43,106 bases of DNA, from the NCBI GenBank assembly GCA_019634345.1, contig JAHQVL010000213.1:1-43106 (forward strand), read 5' to 3'. Both the position numbers and the translations under genes were made by a program. The notes beneath the pieces were generated by a model. The model worked only from the letters and a program-made list of their open reading frames with translations, was not told the origin of the DNA and searched no databases. The DNA is from Rhodothermaceae bacterium (lineage in GTDB: Bacteria > Bacteroidota > Rhodothermia > Rhodothermales > JAHQVL01). Positions within the stretch are counted from its first letter, which is position 1. Each line of letters begins with the position of its first letter. Of this stretch, positions 1 to 7,499 are shown piece by piece.

Positions 1-186
1 CCTGATCTCTCTAAGTAAACGTCCATCTCGGTCAAGGACTTTAGTACTTGATATAGATTCAGACGGATTGACAGCAGAGATCGGCCATAGAAAATAGATC
101 GCTACCATCACAAACAATACCACCAGAATAGCCCAGATTTTATGAGAACTGGTAAATCGGATGATGTTTGACAAAAAATGTATCAT
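1..186 (-). CDS. pbpC: Penicillin-binding protein 1C, N-terminal part (cut by window edge)
   Basis: Reading the minus strand from an ATG at 186 gives 62 codons that stay open to the window edge. A short cytoplasmic start is followed by one membrane segment (about residues 17-35, ending YFLWP). After it comes STKVLDRDGRLLREIR, the stretch that precedes the transglycosylase domain in PBP1C proteins. PBP1C is a bifunctional inner-membrane peptidoglycan glycosyltransferase/transpeptidase, but none of its catalytic domains lies inside the window. The call therefore rests on the membrane anchor and the VLDRDGRLLREI motif alone. It diverges from the polyphosphate kinase gene. Another class A PBP is possible but fits less well. 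Confidence 0.72.
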   Translation of the reverse strand, partial: MIHFLSNIIRFTSSHKIWAILVVLFVMVAIYFLWPISAVNPSESISSTKVLDRDGRLLREIR

Positions 187-322
187 GCATTGAGAGTAAG
201 CTTACCTTGAATATACACTTTTTTTCTGGTTCACTATGCGTTGGTGTGATCGCTTTTTTGTTTCCAATAATATGGGCGTATATTTCTCCCGAATTAATGA
301 TGTCTGATCCAGGTACACACAA
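187..322. promoter_or_regulatory. Divergent intergenic region between pbpC and ppk2
   Basis: These 136 bases must hold the promoters of two divergent genes. A perfect 10-bp palindrome, GTAAGCTTAC, lies at 196-205, ten bases upstream of the pbpC start, and T-rich runs lie near 222-228 and 256-261. I cannot assign -10/-35 or Bacteroidota-type boxes with confidence. Confidence 0.35.
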
Positions 323-1138
323 ATGATTGATTATTCTCGCTATCTAGTCCAGCCAAATACCTCATTTTCTCTTGCGTCCAGGGTTACGAAGGATACGCAA
401 GGAGTGGATGAAGAAGAAGCCAGAAAAAAGGTTAAAAAGAACCGCAAAAAGATCGTCAAGCTTCAAGAACGTCTTTTTGCAGAAAGAGAACAGTCGCTTC
501 TTATTGTGTTGCAAGCCATGGATACCGCTGGAAAAGACAGTACGATCCGGGAAGTGACAAAGGGGATTAATCCACAGGGGTGTAGGGTGGCTAGTTTTAA
601 AGCGCCTACTAAACGCGAGTTGGAGCAGGATTTTTTATGGCGTGTACATTTTCATACACCTCGGAAGGGATACATTGGTATATTTAATCGCTCTCACTAT
701 GAAGATGTTTTGATCGTTAAGGTGCATGGATGGGCGGATCCAGATGTTATTGAAGAGCGCTACGCTCATATCAATAATTTTGAAAAACTGCTTACAGAAC
801 GAGGGACACGAATTATCAAAATCATGCTGAATGTTTCCAAGGAGTATCAGTTGTATCGTCTTCGCCGGCGGTTGGAGCGGCCCGATAAACACTGGAAGTT
901 TAATCCAGGAGATTTAAAGGAAAGGGAGCACTGGGACAGTTATATGGCTGCCTATGAGGTAGCGCTTAATAAATGCTCAACCGATTATGCGCCCTGGCAC
1001 GTAATTCCAGCAGAGGAGCGATGGTTTAGAGACCTGGTTATCACACAACTCATTGCTGACACACTGGAGGACATGGATCCCCAGTTTCCTGAACCCGATT
1101 TTAATCCCGCGGACTATCCTCCAGAATCCCTTGTATGA
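323..1138 (+). CDS. ppk2: Polyphosphate kinase 2 family protein
   Basis: This 271-residue protein has the PPK2 fold of polyphosphate:nucleotide phosphotransferases, which use polyphosphate to phosphorylate AMP/ADP (or GDP), or make polyphosphate in reverse. The Walker A-like motif is AMDTAGKDST (residues 65-74), and the Walker B-like motif is IGIFNRSHYEDV (118-129). A basic lid region containing RRRLERPDKHWKFNPGDLKER follows. The length matches a single-domain PPK2. The motif layout resembles the class that can act on both AMP and ADP, but I did not test the class by alignment. It is probably cytoplasmic and appears monocistronic, as nearly 200 bases separate it from acs. The ATG at 323 has a modest AGG upstream. 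Confidence 0.9.
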   Translation: MIDYSRYLVQPNTSFSLASRVTKDTQGVDEEEARKKVKKNRKKIVKLQERLFAEREQSLLIVLQAMDTAGKDSTIREVTKGINPQGCRVASFKAPTKRELEQDFLWRVHFHTPRKGYIGIFNRSHYEDVLIVKVHGWADPDVIEERYAHINNFEKLLTERGTRIIKIMLNVSKEYQLYRLRRRLERPDKHWKFNPGDLKEREHWDSYMAAYEVALNKCSTDYAPWHVIPAEERWFRDLVITQLIADTLEDMDPQFPEPDFNPADYPPESLV

Positions 1139-1337
1139 AAATATGCGGACTAGACGATAGCTTATATAGTTGCTTAGGCAAGTTATGTGTTGCTTTATCT
1201 TTTGAATTCTTGAGTGCATACGGAAAAGAATCTGTATTCATTTTGGTTTGAATGACTTTTCTTTTGAGAAAGTGGAAAATTCGATTCAGATGCTGTATTC
1301 TCCAGAAATCGTTTTCAGTAACTGCTAGAAGAGTCGC

Positions 1338-3323
1338 ATGTCACCGGGAAATACCGACCAACTCACGGCCGCCTATTCGGGGCGATCTGAACAATACGAA
1401 GCATCCGCAGCATTTAAGAAAGATGCCTATTTCGGGTCCATGGATGCATACCAGGAGATGTACAAGCGTTCTATCGAGGACCCTGAGGGCTTCTGGGAAG
1501 AACAGGCAAAACGGATAGACTGGTTTGAACCTTTTCACACCGTTAAAAATGTGTCCTATGCCAGCTCAAACTTATCCATTAAGTGGTTCGAGGGTGGAAA
1601 GCTAAATGCTTCTTATAACAGTATCGATCGCCACCTGGCAAAGCGAGGCAAGCAGACGGCCATGATATTTGAGCCGGATGACCCCAATGATCCCGTTCAG
1701 CACATCACGTATATGGAGATGCACGAAAAGGTGTGCACATTTGCGAACGTGTTAAAAAAGCACGGAGTCAAGAAAGGGGACCGGGTAACCATCTATCTTC
1801 CTATGATTCCTGAGGCCGCCTATGCGATGCAAGCCTGTGCTCGTATAGGAGCTGTTTTCTCTGTTGTATTCGCTGGATTTTCTCCTGATTCGCTTGCTGA
1901 TCGAATATTAGACTGTGATTCCACGGTATTGTTGACTGCAGATGAAGGCCTTCGCGGGACAAAAGTAGTACCCTTGAAGAAAAATGCGGATGCGGCTCTG
2001 GAACGATGCCCCGATGTTTCAACTGTCTTGGTCGTACAACGAACAGGGGGTGCAATAAACTGGGTAGAAGGGCGTGATTACTGGTATCATGAAGAAATAA
2101 AATCTGTAAACAGTACCTGTCCGCCAGAGGTTATGGATGCAGAGGACCCCCTATTCATCCTGTATACATCAGGTTCGACTGGAAAGCCCAAAGGAGTGCT
2201 CCACACAACGGGTGGGTACCTTGTGTACACGTCATTAACGCATGAGTATGTCTTTGACTATCATGAAGGAGATGTATTCTGGTGTACTGCAGATGTAGGG
2301 TGGATTACTGGTCACTCCTACATGGTATTTGGCCCCATGTTGAACGGAGCTACTCAGGTATTTTTCGAGGGAGTGCCCACATATCCTGATGCCTCCAGGT
2401 TTTGGGAAGTGGTAGATAAGCACAGTGTATCGATCTTTTATACAGCGCCAACCGCTATTCGAGCCTTGATGCGGCAAGGCGATGAGTATGTTACTAAGAC
2501 AAACCGTTCCTCGCTACGCGTACTGGGTACAGTTGGCGAGCCGATTAACCCTGAAGCGTGGCGTTGGTACTATGATGTGGTAGGCGATGGCCGTTGCCCT
2601 ATTGTAGATACCTGGTGGCAGACTGAAACGGGCGGCATATTGATTACGCCATTACCTGGCGCCGTTCCACAGAAGCCAGGCTCTGCAACGCTACCGTTCT
2701 TTGGTATTCAGCCTCAGGTGCTCGATAACGAAGGAAATGTGTTGGAAGGTGCAGCACAGGGGGTCCTTGTAATGAAGGATTCATGGCCGGGCCAGATGAG
2801 AACTGTTTATAAAAACCACCAACGATTTGTTGATACGTATTTCTCGACATTTGAAGGGAAATACTTCACTGGTGATGGGTGCCGGCGGGATGAAGATGGG
2901 CATTACTGGATTACCGGGCGGGTTGATGATGTATTGAATATATCCGGACATCGCCTGGGTACGGCTGAAATAGAGAGTGCCCTGGTTTCTCACGAATTGG
3001 TTGCCGAGGCTGCCGTAGTTGGGTATCCTCATGATATCAAAGGGCAGGGAATTTATTGTTATGTGACCCTTAATGCCGGCATAGAAGCAACAGATGAATT
3101 GTTGGCGACACTGGTGCAACACGTTCGAACGCAGATTGGCCCTATCGCTAAACCCGATTTCATCCAGTTTACTCCGGCCTTGCCTAAAACACGTTCTGGA
3201 AAAATCATGCGCCGTATTCTGCGCAAGATTGCAGCCAATGAACATGACCAGCTAGGCGATACCAGTACACTCGCAGACCCCACCGTGGTGAACGCACTTG
3301 TAGATCACCGCCTAAACCGCTAA
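1338..3323 (+). CDS. acs: Acetyl-CoA synthetase (AMP-forming)
   Basis: This full-length 661-residue enzyme converts acetate, ATP and CoA to acetyl-CoA through acetyl-AMP. Visible motifs are the P-loop [11 protein letters not shown] (276-286), [10 protein letters not shown] (424-433), the hinge region around [15 protein letters not shown] (528-542), and [11 protein letters not shown] (616-626). K622 in that last motif is the catalytic lysine that is reversibly acetylated in characterised Acs enzymes. The second tryptophan of the TWWQTE motif (W427) fits a small acyl pocket and so supports acetate over larger acids. The gene is followed four bases later by the DUF4212 gene and then the symporter, which also points to acetate as substrate. 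The ATG at 1338 follows AGAAGAG at a suitable distance. Confidence 0.95.
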   Translation: MSPGNTDQLTAAYSGRSEQYEASAAFKKDAYFGSMDAYQEMYKRSIEDPEGFWEEQAKRIDWFEPFHTVKNVSYASSNLSIKWFEGGKLNASYNSIDRHLAKRGKQTAMIFEPDDPNDPVQHITYMEMHEKVCTFANVLKKHGVKKGDRVTIYLPMIPEAAYAMQACARIGAVFSVVFAGFSPDSLADRILDCDSTVLLTADEGLRGTKVVPLKKNADAALERCPDVSTVLVVQRTGGAINWVEGRDYWYHEEIKSVNSTCPPEVMDAEDPLFILYTSGSTGKPKGVLHTTGGYLVYTSLTHEYVFDYHEGDVFWCTADVGWITGHSYMVFGPMLNGATQVFFEGVPTYPDASRFWEVVDKHSVSIFYTAPTAIRALMRQGDEYVTKTNRSSLRVLGTVGEPINPEAWRWYYDVVGDGRCPIVDTWWQTETGGILITPLPGAVPQKPGSATLPFFGIQPQVLDNEGNVLEGAAQGVLVMKDSWPGQMRTVYKNHQRFVDTYFSTFEGKYFTGDGCRRDEDGHYWITGRVDDVLNISGHRLGTAEIESALVSHELVAEAAVVGYPHDIKGQGIYCYVTLNAGIEATDELLATLVQHVRTQIGPIAKPDFIQFTPALPKTRSGKIMRRILRKIAANEHDQLGDTSTLADPTVVNALVDHRLNR

Positions 3324-3327
3324 CTAA

Positions 3328-3603
3328 ATGGCTGCAGAGAAACCTGAACAGGGAAAAGTGAAACGTGAATCTATCGATCGCCAGGCATATTGGCGTTCTC
3401 AAATCCGACGGACCATCGGCTTGTTAATTATCTGGGCTGTGGTTGGATTCGGGTTGAGTATTCTAGGCGTCGAGTTTCTAAATGGCTTTACGTTTAATAA
3501 TATGCCGCTGGGATTCTGGATGGCACAGCAAGGTGCAATCATTGTATTTGTTTTATTAATTCTGTCTTACGCTATCCTCACTCAACGAGCGGAGGCGGAG
3601 TGA
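3328..3603 (+). CDS. DUF4212 protein, small subunit of sodium:solute symporter
   Basis: A 91-residue protein with a basic, polar N-terminus and two membrane helices (about 29-49 and 65-87). This is the size and topology of DUF4212 proteins (putative solute:sodium symporter small subunit), nearly always encoded directly before the large symporter subunit. It starts four bases after the acs stop and ends four bases before the symporter ATG, so the three genes are almost certainly co-transcribed and translationally linked. The C-terminus is short and acidic. The role (assembly or modulation of the transporter) is inferred from family context. Confidence 0.85.
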   Translation: MAAEKPEQGKVKRESIDRQAYWRSQIRRTIGLLIIWAVVGFGLSILGVEFLNGFTFNNMPLGFWMAQQGAIIVFVLLILSYAILTQRAEAE

Positions 3604-3607
3604 ACAC

Positions 3608-5278
3608 ATGAGTATACAAGAATGGACGTGGGTGACGGTTGGGTTGACCTTTTCGATGTACCTGTATATCGGATATCGGAGCAGGGTGGCTTCTACGCGT
3701 GGGTTCTATGTTGCCGGGCAGGGAGTGTCTGCAATCGCTAACGGTGCGGCGACGGCAGCTGATTGGATGAGTGCTGCTTCATTCATTTCAATGGCTGGGC
3801 TCATCTCGTTTATGGGGTATGACGGTTCTGTATATCTCCTGGGTTGGACAGGCGGGTATGTTTTACTTGCATTATTATTGGCGCCGTATCTGAGGAAATT
3901 TGGGCAGTACACAGTGCCTGACTTTGTTGCAGCCAGGTATTACTCGAAGGTCGCACGGTTGGTCGCCGCAATTGCAGCAATATTTGTCTCTTTTACTTAC
4001 GTAGCCGGCCAAATGGCGGGTGTAGGCGTAGCTTTTAGTCGGTTTCTTACAGTGCCGTTTGAGGTTGGTGTGATCATAGGGATGGCGATAGTGGCTTTCT
4101 TTGCAGTATTAGGTGGGATGAAAGGGATCACATATACCCAGGTTGCGCAGTATTGCGTTCTCATCTTTGCCTTTACAATTCCTGCTATCGCTATCGCACT
4201 TCTCTTAACTCAAAACCCTGTGCCTCAAGTGGCCATGGGAGAAATTCTGGCTAAACTGGATGGCATTCAGCAAGACCTTGGGCTTTCTGCCTATAGCAGT
4301 CCTTTTTCAAATTTTTCGAAGCTGAATGTATTTTGTGTAGCATTCTGTTTGATGGCAGGTACTGCAGGTTTGCCTCATGTCATAGTGCGTTTTTATACAG
4401 TAAAGAGTGTGCAGGCGGCTAGATGGTCTGCATTCTGGGCCTTGCTGTTTATTTCTATTCTTTATTTAACTGCACCGGCTGTTGCGATCTTTGCGAAGTA
4501 TTACATCTTAAACCAGTTTAGTGAGATGGGGCCCGACATTCAAAATGTAGAGTGGGTGCAGAACTGGATTGCAACGGGACTAATAAATTTCCCTGAAGGG
4601 GGCATCACTGATGCCCAGAGTCTCCTTGATAGTATAAATCGGGATATTATTGTTCTTGCGACTCCGGAGATAGCAAACCTACCTCCCTTTATTGTTGCAC
4701 TGGTTGCTGCTGGTGGATTGGCTGCCGCATTATCAACCGCTTCAGGATTGCTTTTAGTGATCTCTTCATCCTTAGCGCATGATATCTACGGGAAGATGAT
4801 AAAACCTGAAGCTACTGATAAAGAACGATTGTTTGTTGGCCGGTTAATGATCTTCCTTGCGGTGATTCTTGCTGGCATATTAGGGATTTATCCTCTTGGG
4901 TTTGTTGCCGAAGTCGTTGCATTTGCTTTCGGACTTGCGGCCGCCTCGTTTTTCCCTGTAATAGTCTTAGGCATATTTTGGAAACGAGCGAATAAACAAG
5001 GTGCTATTGCTGGGATGAGCATCGGATTGGCTTTTACATTCATAATGATTGTGCTAATGCGTGCGCAAAATGTAATTCCAGGAATGGATGCACCGATCAT
5101 CGAAAATTTCTTTGGTATTAATGCTCAGGGAATTGGGGTGATTGGACTCATACTAAACTTCGTGGCGACAATAAGCGTCTCTCTCTTAACTGCTCCACCT
5201 CCAGAAGAGGTGCGAGAAATGGTCGAAGAGATCAGGTACCCGGGAGAGGCACCGGAAATGGCTGGAGATGTTCATTAA
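3608..5278 (+). CDS. Sodium:solute symporter, probable acetate uptake (VC_2705-like)
   Basis: This is a 556-residue polytopic membrane protein of the SSS family with roughly 13 hydrophobic segments. Typical stretches are RGFYVAGQGVSAIANGAATAADWMSAASF-like residues near 32-60, the GYDGSVYLLGWTGGYV segment, and the helix pair containing LAAALSTASGLLLVISSSLAHDIYG, where the conserved serines of the sodium site lie in this family (described by position, near 380-400). It belongs to the large-subunit group that pairs with DUF4212 and is often linked to acs. Sodium-coupled uptake of acetate or another short carboxylate is therefore likely, and the substrate is inferred from that linkage. A GGAGG-like ribosome site lies in the end of the preceding gene. 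Confidence 0.88.
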   Translation: MSIQEWTWVTVGLTFSMYLYIGYRSRVASTRGFYVAGQGVSAIANGAATAADWMSAASFISMAGLISFMGYDGSVYLLGWTGGYVLLALLLAPYLRKFGQYTVPDFVAARYYSKVARLVAAIAAIFVSFTYVAGQMAGVGVAFSRFLTVPFEVGVIIGMAIVAFFAVLGGMKGITYTQVAQYCVLIFAFTIPAIAIALLLTQNPVPQVAMGEILAKLDGIQQDLGLSAYSSPFSNFSKLNVFCVAFCLMAGTAGLPHVIVRFYTVKSVQAARWSAFWALLFISILYLTAPAVAIFAKYYILNQFSEMGPDIQNVEWVQNWIATGLINFPEGGITDAQSLLDSINRDIIVLATPEIANLPPFIVALVAAGGLAAALSTASGLLLVISSSLAHDIYGKMIKPEATDKERLFVGRLMIFLAVILAGILGIYPLGFVAEVVAFAFGLAAASFFPVIVLGIFWKRANKQGAIAGMSIGLAFTFIMIVLMRAQNVIPGMDAPIIENFFGINAQGIGVIGLILNFVATISVSLLTAPPPEEVREMVEEIRYPGEAPEMAGDVH

Positions 5279-5305
5279 GGTATCGTCTAAGCCTACTTCC
5301 TACTA

Positions 5306-5773
5306 TTAGCGTCGCATTTTGCTGAAGGGAAACTCGTGGATCCAACCCATCTCATGAACGCCCCACAATCCGATGCAGATCGCTTCAGCAGCATCATGCC
5401 TTAGTGAAGTTGGGTTTTTAGCTCCCGACCACTTAATGATCTGCCTTGCAAGTTTGTCGGCATGTTTTTTTGCTTCAGGTCCGCTTCGCTGGTGACGAGA
5501 GAGTAGCAGATGTTTTCGCCAGGCATGCGCATGCAACTGCAATACGTCAATTCCTTTTCGCTTGGCCTCGCCGATCCAGGGCGTTTCCATGACTCCGCCT
5601 CCTTCTATGACTAGAACCTCGATGGTGCCGGCTTCTTTTATTACAGAAGCGGCCGCTTTACGCAAGCGTGCTTTTGTACCGAAGTTTCGAGATCTATACC
5701 ATTGGAGTTTGCCATCCTTGCTGAATAGAGCAAGGCCCGTTTTAAGCCCGAGATCGACGGCTAGGAGAGACAT
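5306..5773 (-). CDS. RuvC/RNase-H-fold protein of unknown role
   Basis: This 155-residue protein has the pattern of a retroviral-integrase/RNase-H-fold nuclease. The first strand carries AVDLGLKTGLALF with D7, the middle strand ends VLVIEGGG with E57, and a late helix carries RHDAAEAICIGLWG with D127 and E130. These four acidic residues sit where RuvC-like resolvases hold their metals, so it could cleave branched DNA. Basic patches (RKAAASVIK, WRKHLLLSRHQR, EAKKHADKLAR) fit nucleic-acid binding. It is shorter than many RuvC proteins and I cannot assign it to a named family. It stands alone, convergent with the symporter gene. Confidence 0.62.
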   Translation of the reverse strand: MSLLAVDLGLKTGLALFSKDGKLQWYRSRNFGTKARLRKAAASVIKEAGTIEVLVIEGGGVMETPWIGEAKRKGIDVLQLHAHAWRKHLLLSRHQRSGPEAKKHADKLARQIIKWSGAKNPTSLRHDAAEAICIGLWGVHEMGWIHEFPFSKMRR

Positions 5774-5895
5774 GGTCTGCTATTTAATTAAATGGGCCAT
5801 AGGATTCTGAGAATATAAGGGAATAATAAATTGTATATATCATTCGTTGGTTTTGTATCGGGCTGATCGTATTCTTATAAAGGAACTCCTATTGA

Positions 5896-5957
5896 AGTAT
5901 GAAATACTAGCCCATACCCCTCATGTTGGAATAATTGGTTTCTTTCAAATGTCCAAC
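5896..5957 (+). promoter_or_regulatory. Inverted repeats in the leader of the lipoprotein gene
   Basis: Two dyads lie upstream of the lipoprotein start at 5993. The first is AGTAT/ATACT with a 3-nt spacer at 5896-5908. The second is GTTGGA (5925-5930) pairing with TCCAAC (5952-5957), with a weaker inner pairing. The second is followed by six A residues, so it is not a terminator on the plus strand. Function unknown. Confidence 0.3.
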
Positions 5958-5992
5958 AAAAAAGCCCCATCAATTAACGGATTACCTACTCA

Positions 5993-6481
5993 ATGAAAAT
6001 GTATCTTCTTTTCTTTATTCTGCTGGCTTTCTACGGATGTGATGCGCTCCCATTTAATGATGAATCACAGGGAGAAGTACCATTAGTTATTCGAAGTGGG
6101 GAGTCTTTCGGGTTTTGTGCCGGCTACTGCCGCCATGAACTTGAACTGGATGGTAACACAATTCGATTCAAAGCACTTCCCGGAGCCGGAGGCCCCCAAC
6201 CTGCAGAGCGTTTTTATGAGGGAGAGATAGATCAAGAGCTGTGGAATGATTTGCTCAAAGCGCTTGACGAAACAACTGTTCGTCAATTAGAGGATGTAAT
6301 TGGCTGCCCTGACTGCGCAGATGGTGGTGCAGAGTGGATAGAAATACAGGACGAATCTGGTACGAAGCGTGTCACTTTTGAATACGGAAAGGGCCCTGAC
6401 GAAATTAAGGCACTGGTCGATCAATTACGCACCGTACGTGAAGAGATGAAAAAGCAGGTAGGCACTAGCAGGCAGGACTAA
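5993..6481 (+). CDS. Small lipoprotein, possibly DUF6438-like
   Basis: This 162-residue protein starts with a short hydrophobic signal ending in the lipobox-like LAFYGC, so C16 is probably lipidated and the protein anchored to a membrane facing the periplasm. The mature part has GFCAGYCRHELELDG near residues 41-55, which resembles the G-x-C-x-x-Y motif followed by a strand seen in DUF6438 lipoproteins. A second cysteine pair, CPDC, lies near 104-107. The four cysteines could form disulfides or bind metal. The C-terminal third is a predicted helix (DEIKALVDQLRTVREEMKKQ). A second ATG six bases downstream (5999) is an equally good start. No neighbour suggests a function. Confidence 0.7.
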   Translation: MKMYLLFFILLAFYGCDALPFNDESQGEVPLVIRSGESFGFCAGYCRHELELDGNTIRFKALPGAGGPQPAERFYEGEIDQELWNDLLKALDETTVRQLEDVIGCPDCADGGAEWIEIQDESGTKRVTFEYGKGPDEIKALVDQLRTVREEMKKQVGTSRQD

Positions 6482-6495
6482 CACAGGGCATCTGA

Positions 6496-6519
6496 ACATG
6501 GATGTTTTCATGTCCATGT
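6496..6519. terminator. Hairpin between convergent genes, possible two-way terminator
   Basis: ACATGGATG at 6496-6504 pairs with the arm ending TCCATGT at 6519, across a TTTT loop and with one bulge, giving about 9 bp. It lies 14 bases after the lipoprotein stop and about 60 bases from the end of the convergent kinase gene. A clear T-tract is missing, so efficiency is uncertain. Confidence 0.45.
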
Positions 6520-6579
6520 GCCAGTGTATGCTCATTTAGAGGCAGTTAATGACCCACAGAAGGTGTTGGATATATTGAG

Positions 6580-7497
6580 TTATACCTCTCCTTGGTTGTT
6601 CATGCGCCTGGCTAAGTGAAACGCTGCCTCAACAGGGGGGTGATTTAGTTTAGTGAACTGTTGCACGTCTGGATAAACATCTGAAAGACCCTGTTTTAAG
6701 GCATCTACGTAAAAAGGATCATTAGTCAGGCCGCCCATATACACGATATTAGGAGAAACGTGTGGATGGGAGAGCAGCAAGAACTTTAAACTTTGGGCAA
6801 GTGCAGATATTTGGGTATCAATAATCTGCAGAGCGATTTGGTCATTCTGTTTTGCTGCTTCGATCACGAAGGGTGCCAAGGTCGAGATGTGGCTTTTTCG
6901 TTGATAGGTGAAGTCCAGTATGTCTGACGGAGTACACAGTCCATAATGATCACAGAGTATTGAACTAAGCAACGTAGAGGGGCCGCCATCGATTTCATGG
7001 GATAGGGCCCGTAGGGCGGAGAGGCCTAGCTGAAATCCACCCCCTTCATCACCTAGTAGAGCTCCCCAACCACCAGCTCGTACCATGTGCCCCGTTTTGG
7101 TTCTTGCCCAGATAATGGAGCCGGTACCGGTGATAACCAATATTCCACTTCTATCTTTATGAGCAGCATAATAGGCAACGGACGCATCCGTACGCACCTG
7201 GATGTTTGAAGTGGGTACTTCCAGGTGGGCAGCAAGTTTTTGCTTCAGCGCTGCTTGAATTTCCTTGTTTCCCGCACCTGCAATGCCTGCGCATAAATAG
7301 GTTGAAGTGGGCTCAGAGGGCTGTGGTAATGCATGGATGAGATCAATAAGAGTAGATAAACTCACAGAGAGTCCATCCCGTCTGATATTTGTCCCCGGGC
7401 CGTCTAACGAGAACTCAATCGCCTCTTCAGACGTGCTGGCGCAAATTGCAGTTTTTGTACCTCCTGCGTCGATTCCAATATATAGAGGAACGGACAT
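6580..7497 (-). CDS. BadF/BadG-type sugar kinase, probable N-acetylglucosamine kinase
   Basis: This 305-residue protein has the ASKHA kinase fold. The phosphate-1 motif is YIGIDAGGTKTAICAS (near 6-21), an inter-domain glycine motif is VITGTGSIIWAR (near 120-131), and the substrate/adenosine region contains GGWGALLGDEGGGFQLG (near 141-157). The GGWG and GDEGSG-like stretch is typical of NAGK-like members of the BadF/BadG/BcrA/BcrD group. These phosphorylate N-acetylglucosamine or related amino sugars in the cytoplasm, often in cell-wall or chitin recycling. It starts two bases after the penicillin-acylase homologue ends and is the last gene of the polX operon. The exact sugar cannot be read from sequence. 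Confidence 0.85.
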   Translation of the reverse strand: MSVPLYIGIDAGGTKTAICASTSEEAIEFSLDGPGTNIRRDGLSVSLSTLIDLIHALPQPSEPTSTYLCAGIAGAGNKEIQAALKQKLAAHLEVPTSNIQVRTDASVAYYAAHKDRSGILVITGTGSIIWARTKTGHMVRAGGWGALLGDEGGGFQLGLSALRALSHEIDGGPSTLLSSILCDHYGLCTPSDILDFTYQRKSHISTLAPFVIEAAKQNDQIALQIIDTQISALAQSLKFLLLSHPHVSPNIVYMGGLTNDPFYVDALKQGLSDVYPDVQQFTKLNHPPVEAAFHLARRMNNQGEV

Positions 7498-7499
7498 AT

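Noticed and set aside
2781..3245. 154-codon open frame on the minus strand inside acs
   Set aside because: It lies fully antisense to the strongly supported acetyl-CoA synthetase and has no recognisable domain or ribosome site.
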